Made by a program: the position numbers and the translations under genes. Below the pieces are notes generated by a model. The model was not told the DNA's origin and ran no database searches. It worked only from the letters and a program-made list of their open reading frames with translations. A DNA stretch of 62,310 nucleotides from a virus, in IMG/VR virus record IMGVR_UViG_3300006224_000011, positions 1-62,310 of that record. One strand, given 5' to 3'. How positions within the stretch are numbered: the first letter of the stretch is position 1; every line of letters starts with the position of its first letter. Shown here piece by piece: positions 22,151 through 31,558 of this stretch.

Positions 22151-22863
22151 CTAAACATCGTTTAACAGTAGATTCTAAAGCTAGATTAAGAAATCTTACT
22201 CAATATGCTAAAATGACTGATGAGGAGTATGATGCTGTTTGGGAAACAAAACTGACTGGTATTGAGGGAGTTACTGAGTTTGAAAAAAGAATCGAAAGAA
22301 AAATAGCCAGTTTTGCTAAAGATTATGATCTAGATGATTTGAAGGCGAATGATAAACTAACCCTTAGAGCATTAGCACAGTCTTATATTACTCTAGAGGA
22401 TTTAGAAAATTATTCTTATAGAGAAAGACTTGGTGGTATCTCCGAAGATAAGATTCTATCAATGGAAAAAATAAATAATATTATGTCTAATTTAAGACGT
22501 GATATTTCCAATATGCAGAATGATCTAAAGATTACCAGAAGAATTAGAAAGGGGGATAAAGAAGAATCGGTTATTAATTATATTGAGGATTTGAAACAAA
22601 AAGCCAAAAGGTTTTACCAGTCTAAAATGGCGTATATTTTTTGTCCGAAATGTGGTATGTTATTAAGTACAGTATGGGTTTTATATCCAGATGCTAAAAA
22701 TAAACTTACTTTTACTTGTAAAAGAGAGATAATTCTCAGTGATGAGCAAAAGGAAGAAAAAGAAAAGCTGTATTGTGATACTACATTTTCGGTAACTACT
22801 AAAGAATTATTAGAAAAAAGAGGTACAAATAGGCAGGACTTACTGCCGGAAAGCTTATTATGA
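22147..22863 (+). CDS. Helical protein with C-terminal zinc site; possible small terminase subunit
   Basis: The 238-residue protein has a basic N-terminus, a long helical middle (LTLRALAQSYITLEDLEN, and a predicted coiled coil around residues 105 to 150), and AYIFCPKCGML with later cysteines as a zinc site. Its length, helical character and position at the start of the structural arm are like small terminase subunits, and no other candidate is seen. The large subunit, however, is 5.6 kb away. Held as tentative. Confidence 0.4.
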   Translation: MTKHRLTVDSKARLRNLTQYAKMTDEEYDAVWETKLTGIEGVTEFEKRIERKIASFAKDYDLDDLKANDKLTLRALAQSYITLEDLENYSYRERLGGISEDKILSMEKINNIMSNLRRDISNMQNDLKITRRIRKGDKEESVINYIEDLKQKAKRFYQSKMAYIFCPKCGMLLSTVWVLYPDAKNKLTFTCKREIILSDEQKEEKEKLYCDTTFSVTTKELLEKRGTNRQDLLPESLL

Positions 22864-24119
22864 ACTACAAAAAAACAGACAAATGCAGAAATTGTAAAGG
22901 TGAATTAGTTGATACTCTAAGACTAGGAGATGTATACCCATCTAATTTTGTACCTAATGGTGCAGAAATAGAAAAAGCACCATTAGTATTAGCTAAGTGT
23001 CTTGATTGTGGGCTAGTGCAACTTAGATATACTATAGACCTGGACTTAATGTATAGAAAATACTGGTATAAATCAGGAATCAATAAAGAAATGGTAGCAC
23101 ATTTACAGAATGTTGTTGATTCCATAGAAGAGACAATGGAGTTTAAGTTTGGAGATGCGGTAGTTGATATCGGTGCTAATGATGGTACGATGTTATCGTT
23201 ATATAGTGTCCCAGGGTTGATTAAAATTGGATATGACCCTGCATATAATTTAGCAGAAGAGGCTAGTGGTAAATGCGATTATTTTATTAACAATTACTTT
23301 AGTTCAGAGTATTACCCCCTATCCTATAAAGCGAAAGTTGTAACAGCTATTGCTATGTTTTATGATTTAGAAGACCCTAACAAGTTTATAAGCGAAGTTT
23401 TAAATATTTTATCTGATGATGGAATTTTCGTAATCCAGTTTGCTGATTTAGTTTCTATGTTAAAAACTAATGATTTCGCAACAATATGCCACGAACATAT
23501 AGAATACTATGACTTGCATACTATAAAAAATATGTTAGAAAATCATGGTTTACATCTCTTTAAAGTTACTAGAAACTCAGTGAATGGTGGAAGTCTTAGA
23601 CTTTACCTGGATAGAGGTATCAGACCCGTAGACCCATCAGTTAATAAAGAATTAGAATATGAAAAGCTAAACTATACTCAGGAATCTCTATCTATTCTTG
23701 AACAGGAAATAGATAGAATCAGTAGAGAGGTTTATATTTTTATAAGTTTTGAACATTCTAAGGGGAAACATATCAGTGTATTAGGTGCCAGTACTAAAGG
23801 TAATACTATTTTACAAGTCTTCGGTTTAGATAATTCTTTGATAGATTACGCCGCAGAAGCTAACGAGGCTAAGTGGGGATTAAAAACCATAGGTACTGGA
23901 ATAGAAATTCAATCAGATGAGTTTGTATTTTCTAAGAATCCTAACTACTTATTAGTACTACCCTGGTTTTTTATTAATGATTTTATATCTAAATATTATA
24001 AGTATTTAGATGATGGCGGGGTATTTATAGTACCACTTCCAGAACCTAGTTTAATAACTAAAAAAGGATGGAAAACCCTAAGTTGGAGAAGTTTAAACAA
24101 TGACAGATCAGTCTCGTAA
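22860..24119 (+). CDS. Zinc-containing SAM-dependent C-methyltransferase (sugar methyltransferase family)
   Basis: The three-part layout of NDP-sugar C-methyltransferases is visible. An N-terminal zinc domain (CRNCKGEL with GDVYPSNFVP, then LAKCLDCGLVQL) is followed by a SAM-binding domain (DAVVDIGANDGTMLSLY; FYDLEDPNKF) and a C-terminal Rossmann-like domain (KHISVLGASTKGNTILQVFGL). FATICHEHIEYYDLHTI is the family signature with a catalytic His. Members methylate dTDP-hexoses or related sugars. At 419 residues it is complete. It heads a cluster of sugar-modifying genes. Confidence 0.85.
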   Translation: MNYKKTDKCRNCKGELVDTLRLGDVYPSNFVPNGAEIEKAPLVLAKCLDCGLVQLRYTIDLDLMYRKYWYKSGINKEMVAHLQNVVDSIEETMEFKFGDAVVDIGANDGTMLSLYSVPGLIKIGYDPAYNLAEEASGKCDYFINNYFSSEYYPLSYKAKVVTAIAMFYDLEDPNKFISEVLNILSDDGIFVIQFADLVSMLKTNDFATICHEHIEYYDLHTIKNMLENHGLHLFKVTRNSVNGGSLRLYLDRGIRPVDPSVNKELEYEKLNYTQESLSILEQEIDRISREVYIFISFEHSKGKHISVLGASTKGNTILQVFGLDNSLIDYAAEANEAKWGLKTIGTGIEIQSDEFVFSKNPNYLLVLPWFFINDFISKYYKYLDDGGVFIVPLPEPSLITKKGWKTLSWRSLNNDRSVS

Positions 24120-24333
24120 AACTATCGGAGAGTTAATTGATCAACTTACGACTACGATACTTCGTTGCTGGTTTGCACAAGAAGACATCATGAATACCAG
24201 CTTATCTGAAAAGCAGAGGTTAGATGCCGCTATTCGTGCACAAGAACAGAATGCTAAACGTAGTCAACTAATTGGTGCAATTAATGAGTACTTTAAAGAG
24301 CAGGGGTATACCTCTACTAAAACCTATGACTAA
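24100..24333 (+). CDS. Hypothetical helical protein, 77 aa
   Basis: It is probably two helices (QRLDAAIRAQEQNAKRSQL); no family is recognised. It overlaps the C-methyltransferase gene by 20 bases and the next gene by 8 bases. Confidence 0.6.
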   Translation: MTDQSRKTIGELIDQLTTTILRCWFAQEDIMNTSLSEKQRLDAAIRAQEQNAKRSQLIGAINEYFKEQGYTSTKTYD

Positions 24334-25270
24334 AACTATTTTATTTATTAATCATAAAGAACCCAGATGTGGTATTTATCAAGCCGGTTTGGGTATTTCA
24401 AAAATACTAAAAAAATCTGATAAATATAAATTAGAATATGTTGAGGTAGAAAATTTAGATCAATTTGAAAATTATTTTAATTCTATAAATCCAGATGCTA
24501 TATTATATAATTATCATCCAGCGCCTATGCCGTGGGTAAATTTAGATATTATTAAGCGATATGAAAATCTAGCAAAAAGTGTCGTCATTCAGCATGAAGG
24601 ATTCCATAACCCGGATAACACCACTTTTCAATATTATATATTCGCTAATGCGGCAATGGAACTTTTACCAGAATGGAATAACGTCTTTGTAGTTGGAAGA
24701 CCTTTAAAGAAATATGAAGGAGATTACCCTACTAATAGTGTGCCTGTTATTGGAAGCTTTGGTTTTGGATTTCTAAATAAAAGATATGAACTAATAGCTA
24801 GAACAGTAAATTCTGAATTTGATACTGCGATAATAAATCTACAAATACCTTATGCTAAATATGGAGATAATGATGGGATTGCCGCAAGACAATCCGTAGA
24901 ACTTTGTCAAAGAGAGATTACTAAACCTGGAATAGAACTAAAAGTATCTCATACTTTTTTATCTGAGCAGGATTTACTAAAATTTTTAGCGTCTAATAAT
25001 ATAAATGTTTTCTTGTATGATGATATGCCGGGGAGAGGTTCAGCCAGTACAATAGATTGGGCGCTATCTGTAAAAAGACCCATAGCAGTTAGTAAGACTT
25101 ATATGTTTAAACATTTAGTAACAGAACCTTCAATTTATATAGAAGACAATTCTCTAAAAACTATATTAGATAATGGAACTAAACCACTAGAAAAATTTTA
25201 TAAGATGTGGTCAGAAAGGGAGAATATAAAACACTATGACAGAATATTTGACAGAATTTTCTCTCAATAG
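24326..25270 (+). CDS. Glycosyltransferase-like protein, GT-B type fold
   Basis: The start at 24326 gives MTKTILFINHKEPRCGIYQA, a typical first strand and nucleotide loop of GT-B enzymes. The C-terminal half has NVFLYDDMPGRGSASTIDWA followed by RPIAVSKTYMFKHL, like the donor-binding segment of family 4-type transferases. It probably transfers a sugar to a phage or host component. Confidence in the fold is moderate and no donor can be named. It overlaps the next gene by 35 bases. Confidence 0.55.
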   Translation: MTKTILFINHKEPRCGIYQAGLGISKILKKSDKYKLEYVEVENLDQFENYFNSINPDAILYNYHPAPMPWVNLDIIKRYENLAKSVVIQHEGFHNPDNTTFQYYIFANAAMELLPEWNNVFVVGRPLKKYEGDYPTNSVPVIGSFGFGFLNKRYELIARTVNSEFDTAIINLQIPYAKYGDNDGIAARQSVELCQREITKPGIELKVSHTFLSEQDLLKFLASNNINVFLYDDMPGRGSASTIDWALSVKRPIAVSKTYMFKHLVTEPSIYIEDNSLKTILDNGTKPLEKFYKMWSERENIKHYDRIFDRIFSQ

Positions 25271-25904
25271 ACTTTTAACCGATAAAGATAGAAAAGAACT
25301 TAAACCTATGATAGAAAATATGGCTAGGGCATTACCAGATTTAATTAGTAGAAAAATACCAGAGGCTAATGTTCAGCAGGCATTTGTATACAGAACCGTT
25401 AGAGAATTGTTAGTATTTGGTTATAGTATTTTATCAGTGGGTTGTTATGAAGATACTGCATATGAATTTTTAAAATATCTAGGATTTAATGTTGTCGGTA
25501 TAGACCCTGTTATTAATCACGATTTACATACATTTAAAACAATAAATTATTTAGAGTATGGGATAATTTTTTCTACATCTGTAATAGAGCATGTAGAAGA
25601 TGATGAGCAGTTTATAAAAGATATTTGTGACCTTCTTTCTGTAGATGGGCGTGCTATACTGACTTGTGATTTTAAAGATAGTTATAAATCTGGGGATGCA
25701 GTTCCCTACTCTAATTACAGACTATATACCGAATATGATTTAAATGTTAGACTTAGAAAGGTAATAGAAAATAATGGTTGTAAATATATAGGAGATACTA
25801 GTTGGAAAGGCGAACCTGATTTTTGGTATCAAGGACATAATTATAGTTTTGCTACAATGGTATTTCAAAAAGAAAGGACAAAAAGTGGATATATATTACA
25901 CTAA
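25236..25904 (+). CDS. Class I SAM-dependent methyltransferase
   Basis: SILSVGCYEDTAYEFLKYLG (motif I), VVGIDPV and FSTSVIEHVEDDEQFIKDIC are the usual Methyltransf_11 elements. The 222-residue protein has an extra N-terminal helical region. In this sugar cluster it probably methylates a sugar hydroxyl or a glycan end. It overlaps the FkbM gene by 20 bases. Confidence 0.75.
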   Translation: MTEYLTEFSLNRLLTDKDRKELKPMIENMARALPDLISRKIPEANVQQAFVYRTVRELLVFGYSILSVGCYEDTAYEFLKYLGFNVVGIDPVINHDLHTFKTINYLEYGIIFSTSVIEHVEDDEQFIKDICDLLSVDGRAILTCDFKDSYKSGDAVPYSNYRLYTEYDLNVRLRKVIENNGCKYIGDTSWKGEPDFWYQGHNYSFATMVFQKERTKSGYILH

Positions 25905-26535
25905 ATATGGTAAATTCTTACTTCATCCATATGATTTAATATCAAAAGAACTTATTAAAGGAAATTTTTGGGAACCAGAACTGTTACCAGTTTTTAATAA
26001 ATATATCAATAAGGATAGTGTAGTAATAGAAGTGGGTAGTTATTTTGGGGATCATACAGTATACCTATCGAAGATTGCCCACTCTGTATATGCATATGAA
26101 GGATTTAAAAGAAACTATTACCATCTAATAACTAATATATTTCTAAATAATTGTTTTAATGTTTACCCATTAAATTATGTTATTGGAAATGGAGAAACTG
26201 TACGGGAAGCTAGAGATGTAGATGAGTGGGGGCCAGATTGGTCTTATAACGCCGCAGGAGCTAGATTTGTAGCTGGTACTGATATAACTACATATTTACT
26301 AGATGATTTATATTTTACTAAAGTAGATTTTATAAAAATAGATACAGAAGGTATGGACTTAAATGTTATGCTTGGTGGGGAAAAGTTGATATTGAAAAAT
26401 AGACCTATTATAGTCTTTGAATATAACGAACCAATTTCTGTACCTTTTAAAGAGTACGAAAATTACTTGAATTATATTAACTACTCCTATGAAAAGATAG
26501 GATGGTATAATTATTTGGCTTTACCAAAGGATTAA
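25885..26535 (+). CDS. FkbM-family O-methyltransferase
   Basis: The sequence VVIEVGSYFGDHTVYLSKI followed by FIKIDTEGMDLNVMLGGEKL and RPIIVFEYN is diagnostic of the FkbM family, which methylates hydroxyls of sugars and polyketides. A GTG start at 25885 is chosen because AAAGGA precedes it at proper spacing; an upstream ATG at 25849 lies deep in the previous gene. The product is 216 residues. Confidence 0.85.
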   Translation: MDIYYTKYGKFLLHPYDLISKELIKGNFWEPELLPVFNKYINKDSVVIEVGSYFGDHTVYLSKIAHSVYAYEGFKRNYYHLITNIFLNNCFNVYPLNYVIGNGETVREARDVDEWGPDWSYNAAGARFVAGTDITTYLLDDLYFTKVDFIKIDTEGMDLNVMLGGEKLILKNRPIIVFEYNEPISVPFKEYENYLNYINYSYEKIGWYNYLALPKD

Positions 26536-26537
26536 TA

Positions 26538-27413
26538 ATGGATAATATTAGTAGAATGATTTTTTACAACCACTTTGGTGCAGGAGATATTTTTGAGAGT
26601 AGGGAATTTGTAAAAGATTATGTACAATTAATGCCTCATTTAGATTTTTATTACGCACACGGGAAACATCCAAAAATTTTACTGGATATCCCAGAATTAA
26701 AATATACAGAAGTTACCGATGCTATGCATCCAATGAATAAAATCACTGTATCAACTGATACTATCTATATCAATACCTGGATAGGAAGAGATGGTAGGTA
26801 TGTACTTCCTGGAATTGGTTGCACAGTAGAAAAACTGTACGAAATGCATAATAGTATTCTGCATGATTTAGGAATGCTTAAACTTACTAGAGATGATGTT
26901 TATTCCTATATTCCAAAAATAGATTTTAGTGCTTACGATGTTAGTGGGGTTCATGACTTTATTTATAATACGAAAAAGAGAAAAAGAGTTCTAATTAGTA
27001 ATGGGCCTGTGCAATCTAACCAAGCATTTAACTTTGATTTTACTCCAGTAATTAACGAATTATGTGTAAAATATCCAGAGATTATTTTTATAGCAACTTC
27101 TTTTACAGATTTGGTATATGATAATTTGTTTTATACTGGAAACACTATAAAATCAGATGGGTTTGATTTAAACGAGGTGGCTTATTTAAGTTGCTATACG
27201 AATCTAATTATTGGAAGAAGTTCAGGGCCTCACACTTTTTCTCAGCATATTGACAACTGGAATGACAAGAATAAAATAAATTTATCTTTTACTTATCAGA
27301 GAACTGGTTCTCATTTTGTATTATCAGACCACCTTCCTATGAAAAAGGAATGGTCTCCAGCAACAGAAACGGTAGATGTGGTAGCAAAGATTTGTGAGGT
27401 GATAGACAGATGA
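26538..27413 (+). CDS. Glycosyltransferase-like protein (GT-B, GT9-like pattern)
   Basis: FYNHFGAGDIFESREFVKDY at the N-terminus has the glycine-rich loop of GT-B acceptor domains, and the C-terminal half reads like a donor domain (RVLISNGPVQSNQAF; YTNLIIGRSSGPHTFSQ). The combination is similar to ADP-heptose-type transferases but the match is weak. It starts two bases after the FkbM stop. Confidence 0.5.
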   Translation: MDNISRMIFYNHFGAGDIFESREFVKDYVQLMPHLDFYYAHGKHPKILLDIPELKYTEVTDAMHPMNKITVSTDTIYINTWIGRDGRYVLPGIGCTVEKLYEMHNSILHDLGMLKLTRDDVYSYIPKIDFSAYDVSGVHDFIYNTKKRKRVLISNGPVQSNQAFNFDFTPVINELCVKYPEIIFIATSFTDLVYDNLFYTGNTIKSDGFDLNEVAYLSCYTNLIIGRSSGPHTFSQHIDNWNDKNKINLSFTYQRTGSHFVLSDHLPMKKEWSPATETVDVVAKICEVIDR

Positions 27414-27568
27414 ATAGGGAAGAAATGCTAAACATGTTAGAATGGGTATCTGATTACTATAGACTAAAGGATGAAAGTCCTTTAATTGCTAGGGATATAC
27501 GTAAAGTTATTGTTGAGCTAGAAAGGCTTTGGAAAATAGAAGATGAGCAAAACTTTAATAGGGATTAA
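27410..27568 (+). CDS. Small helical protein, 52 aa
   Basis: An open frame from ATG overlapping the stop of the previous gene encodes MNREEMLNMLEWVSDYYRLK and continues as charged helix to EDEQNFNRD. It overlaps the next gene by 26 bases. Overlap at both ends and full use of an otherwise empty stretch support it. Confidence 0.55.
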   Translation: MNREEMLNMLEWVSDYYRLKDESPLIARDIRKVIVELERLWKIEDEQNFNRD

Positions 27569-28445
27569 TACATACGGACTTTTAGATTTTACTAAGCTTA
27601 CAGTCAAATCTATTATAGATACTGTTAAGCATCCTTTTGATATATGTATTGTAGTAGGAAAACCAGCGGATTTTGAAACAATCAGTTGGGTATTTGATAC
27701 TGGATTACATACGATTATTCACGATCAGAATTATGGTTTTCCAAAAGGACTTAATGATCTATATGATTTTGCTTGGAAGATGAATAATTACGATTATCTT
27801 ATTATTAGTGGGCCGGATATTATAGCGTATCCTAATACAATTGATCTACTTATAGATAAGGCTGAGACATCTGATTGGGAATGGATAAGTTCTTCTCAGT
27901 TTGATGTAAAAGCCTTAGTGAGTATGTACCCAGAAACTAAAGAATATTTTCATGGGCCTAATTTGGTATTCAACGATTTTGGAACTGCTGAACCCTGGAT
28001 GGTGCACAAAGATTGGGATAGACCGGATAGTGTAGAACCTAATGTAATTAAAGATGTACACAATTTATGTCTGTATAAAAAATCAGTAATGGATGCAATA
28101 GGATATATTGATACAGGCTTTTATCCGGCATATTATTCGGATAATGATTACGCCCGTAGGGGTGTAAATGCGGGACTAAAAACTTGTGCACTGAGTAACT
28201 CAGTATACTTCCATTTCTGGAGTAGAACTCTTCATCAGGGGACTAGTGTATCTAACGATAAATACTTTAATAATAATAGAAAATATTACATAATGAAGTG
28301 GGGTGGGGATTTTGGAAAAGAAAAGTGGTTAGTTCCTTTTAATGGAGAAAATCCAATTATAGATGGTATCCAGTATGAAGGAAATTTAAATATAAATACT
28401 AGAGATAGAGAAATGGAAATTATAAATCATTGGAAAAATAGATAA
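27543..28445 (+). CDS. Family 2-like glycosyltransferase (GT-A)
   Basis: TLIGINTYGLLDFTKLTVKS, then DQNYGFPKGLNDLYDFA and YDYLIISGPDIIAYP, follow the GT2 pattern, with GPD in place of the usual DxD. Later, NLCLYKKSVMDAIGYIDTGF and YYSDNDYARRGVNAG match the acceptor-side ED-like motif. It is a soluble enzyme without membrane helices. It is the last gene before the large terminase. Confidence 0.8.
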   Translation: MSKTLIGINTYGLLDFTKLTVKSIIDTVKHPFDICIVVGKPADFETISWVFDTGLHTIIHDQNYGFPKGLNDLYDFAWKMNNYDYLIISGPDIIAYPNTIDLLIDKAETSDWEWISSSQFDVKALVSMYPETKEYFHGPNLVFNDFGTAEPWMVHKDWDRPDSVEPNVIKDVHNLCLYKKSVMDAIGYIDTGFYPAYYSDNDYARRGVNAGLKTCALSNSVYFHFWSRTLHQGTSVSNDKYFNNNRKYYIMKWGGDFGKEKWLVPFNGENPIIDGIQYEGNLNINTRDREMEIINHWKNR

Positions 28446-30016
28446 TGCCAATTGTAGAAAAAGTAGAACAAGAGGATTTGATATTATACGAAATTCTGAG
28501 AAATCCAGTCTTATGTACAGAGTTTATTTATAATATTGATCTTCTAGAAAACGAAGAAAAATTTGAATATACTTTGTATCAAAAAGAATTTATGTGTGAT
28601 TTTAACAGCTATGTAAGTTTATCCTGTGCTAGATCAGTAGGTAAAACCGTAGCTATCGTTGGAATTATTGTTTGGATTTTAATAGTTAATATATTTCCTT
28701 TAGAGTATATTATTTATGGAGTACCGGGTAAAGCTCACCTGGAACCAGTCTGGTCTAACTTAGTACGTAGATTTAGAAGTAACTCTTTCCTTAAGTTTTT
28801 CCTAGATAACCGTTCTGGAATAAATAATTCAGAATACATATTAAAATTACAAAACAACTCACAACTAATGTGCAGACTAGCCGGGCAGACTGGTACTGGT
28901 GTTAACTTCATTGGTCTGCATACCCCATTCGTAATGATAGATGAAACCGGATATTTCCCGTGGAGTGCCTGGACAGAGTTGCAACCTATCCTAAATACAT
29001 TTGAATCTGGTTTTAGAATGATGGCATCTGGTGTGCCTACCGGACTTAGAGAGCGGAATGTAAACTACCACTGTGATAGAGAGAACTCTAACTATACTAA
29101 ACATAAAATATCAGCACTTCAAAATCCAAGATTTACAGAAGAAGACAGACTTAAAGCACTTGAACTTTACGGTGGAGACGAGACGGATGATTACATTCAT
29201 CTGGTATTAGGCTTACACGGTAAACCAGTATTTGCTCTATTTGATAGAAATAATATGTCTATTAGTAACTATCCGGTACATAAGATGGTATTGGATGGTA
29301 CAAAATACTTCGATATTATTACAGAATATATAAGCAAATTAGCAATATTTCCCGGTTTACCAGATAAAGATACTCAATGTTTATTTGGGATAGACTTAGG
29401 TTTTACAGAACCTACAGCTATTGTTATATTAACTCTAGATAGAAATGGGGTATTTAAATTTCACGGAAGAATAACTCTAAATAAAGTTAATTATTTCGTC
29501 CAGGAAAAACTAATAGATTATTTAGACACAAAGTTTAAACCCTTTATTATCGGAATTGATGAAGGTTCTGCTGGTAAAGCGGTTATCCCAAGACTTAGAG
29601 AACATGAAGACTTTCTTCATAAAAACTTTAAAGAAAGAATAGTACCGATTAACTTTTCATCTCAGATTGTTTTGGGGGTAGATACAGAAGGTAAAGAGAT
29701 AAAAAGCAAAACAAAACCATTCTCTGTAGGAGTACTACAAGATTATAGTAACAACCATAAAATTATATACTCATCTACAGATTTAGAAATGGTAACCGAA
29801 CTAGAACGAATGACATACAGTAAGACACCAACAGGCGAAATAGTTTATAAAACCCTTACTGAACGGGGTGGAAAGAAGGGAGAAGACCACTTTACATCAG
29901 CTATGCTGTGTGGAGCACTAGCATACTATATGTACAGTGATGTGCTAAATTTCAAGGTTCGTACTAAAAAATTAGCATCTGCCTTTTGGAATGTTCCTGC
30001 TGATAGTTATGTCTAA
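28445..30016 (+). CDS. terL: Terminase large subunit
   Basis: It powers DNA packaging and cuts concatemers. The ATPase domain has a Walker A variant ARSVGKT (residues 62 to 68), Walker B FVMIDETG (about 162 to 169) and a coupling segment MMASGVPTG. The RNase H-like nuclease shows FGIDLGFTEPTAIVIL, IIGIDEGSAGKAV and a late GEDHFTSAM. At 523 residues it is complete. The start overlaps the stop of the glycosyltransferase gene. Confidence 0.93.
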   Translation: MPIVEKVEQEDLILYEILRNPVLCTEFIYNIDLLENEEKFEYTLYQKEFMCDFNSYVSLSCARSVGKTVAIVGIIVWILIVNIFPLEYIIYGVPGKAHLEPVWSNLVRRFRSNSFLKFFLDNRSGINNSEYILKLQNNSQLMCRLAGQTGTGVNFIGLHTPFVMIDETGYFPWSAWTELQPILNTFESGFRMMASGVPTGLRERNVNYHCDRENSNYTKHKISALQNPRFTEEDRLKALELYGGDETDDYIHLVLGLHGKPVFALFDRNNMSISNYPVHKMVLDGTKYFDIITEYISKLAIFPGLPDKDTQCLFGIDLGFTEPTAIVILTLDRNGVFKFHGRITLNKVNYFVQEKLIDYLDTKFKPFIIGIDEGSAGKAVIPRLREHEDFLHKNFKERIVPINFSSQIVLGVDTEGKEIKSKTKPFSVGVLQDYSNNHKIIYSSTDLEMVTELERMTYSKTPTGEIVYKTLTERGGKKGEDHFTSAMLCGALAYYMYSDVLNFKVRTKKLASAFWNVPADSYV

Positions 30017-30028
30017 TAGGAGAGAACT

Positions 30029-31522
30029 ATGAGCAATGAAATGAGAAAATTAGCCGAAGCCCAATATACTATTTGGGATACCTATGGTTATAAAGGTAAA
30101 ACCAGCGGTGTATGGTCACCATCTGATGTAGATAAACTGGAAGCCGTAGACTTTAAAGAATTCCACAAGTTGGTAGATCAATGCCGTTTTTATTATAGAA
30201 AAGACCCAATTGCGGGTACAGTCGTAAATAAATTGGTTGAAATAGGAGTAACAGATATTTCACTAGAAAAGAAAGGGCTGTCCCCTAATGAACTTAGGAT
30301 ATTTACAAGTATTTTAGGTAAAGTAAAAGAATTTTTAGAGAATTGTGCATTAGAATATTTAGTCTCAGGTTTGGTTATTCCAGAGATTAAGTATGCGTCT
30401 GTTACAAAAGAACAGCTTACAGATTTAGGTATAAAGAAATACACTACTCTAACATTACCAGTTTCCATGTGGTTGCGTGACCCTAAAACAATAAAGATAA
30501 ACTCCACAATGGTAACTGATGAGCCGTCTTATTACGTGATTTTACCAGAACAGTTAATAATGTTTATTCAGAACAAGGGTGTTTACCCAGATGGTAATGA
30601 AGATATAGCACTATATAATGAACTCTTGACTTATTACCCAGAGTTTGTACTACAGGTAATGAGTGGTAAGAAAGAAATCTTACTAGAGAATAATCTGATA
30701 GTAAGAAGAAAAGTATTATCAGATTCTCCGTATCCTACTCAGTATTTGTTACCTGCTATTGAGGCGCTTAAACATAAAAGAAATTTGCGTAGGATGGACT
30801 ACTCTATTGCATCTAGAGTTATTAGTGCTATTATGTTAGTCAGATTAGGCAATGATGAATTTCCTGTTACAGAGGATGATGAGAGTGTTTTTGAAAATAT
30901 CCGAAGTCAAATGACCTGGAGAAACTCATATGGTAGAGATATAGAACGTATTTTCCAGTTATTCGGCAATCATACGTTAGATATAGAATGGGTATTCCCT
31001 CCAGTAGAAGCTTTACTAGATGATGCGAAATATAGAGAAGTAAATCAGGATATATTCTTTGGTTTAGGATTTCCTAGAATATTAACTACTGGTGAAACAG
31101 AGAGGACACAAACGTCTGACCCAGAGTTTGCTACAATGTCTCCAACTAAAACTATAGAGAATATACAGAGTAAATTACTCCCTATAGCACAAGCAATTAT
31201 GAGAGATACAGCACTGAGCAATGGACTTAAAGACTATCCTAAAGTTAAATTCAGTCCTGTAAATCTGCATGCGTTTGCTACTTTTGTTACAGCAATGGTT
31301 TCTCTTTATAATACTGGTAATATTTCTAGAACTACTTTGGACGAGTTGTTTGGATTCAACTGGGAAGATGAAATGGAATTGAAAGAAGGGGAACAAAAAA
31401 TTATGGAAGATTCTGGATTACCAGAATTCTCTCCACAGCCGTTTTCTCCACAACCAGGGAACCCACAACAGAATAATAACCAAAAACCTCCCGCAAAAGA
31501 ACAGAAAAATACCGAAAAATAA
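30029..31522 (+). CDS. Portal protein
   Basis: The 497-residue protein follows the large terminase directly, with GGAGAG upstream. It has the helix-rich core expected of portals, including FFGLGFPRILTTGETERTQT, a stretch common in the clip/wing region of portal families, and a Pro/Gln-rich C-terminal tail (SPQPFSPQPGNPQQNNNQ). It forms the dodecameric DNA gate. Identification rests on position, length and these patterns. Confidence 0.85.
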   Translation: MSNEMRKLAEAQYTIWDTYGYKGKTSGVWSPSDVDKLEAVDFKEFHKLVDQCRFYYRKDPIAGTVVNKLVEIGVTDISLEKKGLSPNELRIFTSILGKVKEFLENCALEYLVSGLVIPEIKYASVTKEQLTDLGIKKYTTLTLPVSMWLRDPKTIKINSTMVTDEPSYYVILPEQLIMFIQNKGVYPDGNEDIALYNELLTYYPEFVLQVMSGKKEILLENNLIVRRKVLSDSPYPTQYLLPAIEALKHKRNLRRMDYSIASRVISAIMLVRLGNDEFPVTEDDESVFENIRSQMTWRNSYGRDIERIFQLFGNHTLDIEWVFPPVEALLDDAKYREVNQDIFFGLGFPRILTTGETERTQTSDPEFATMSPTKTIENIQSKLLPIAQAIMRDTALSNGLKDYPKVKFSPVNLHAFATFVTAMVSLYNTGNISRTTLDELFGFNWEDEMELKEGEQKIMEDSGLPEFSPQPFSPQPGNPQQNNNQKPPAKEQKNTEK

Positions 31523-31558
31523 CTAGAAAATTTAATAGTAAATGAGTTAAATCATACA

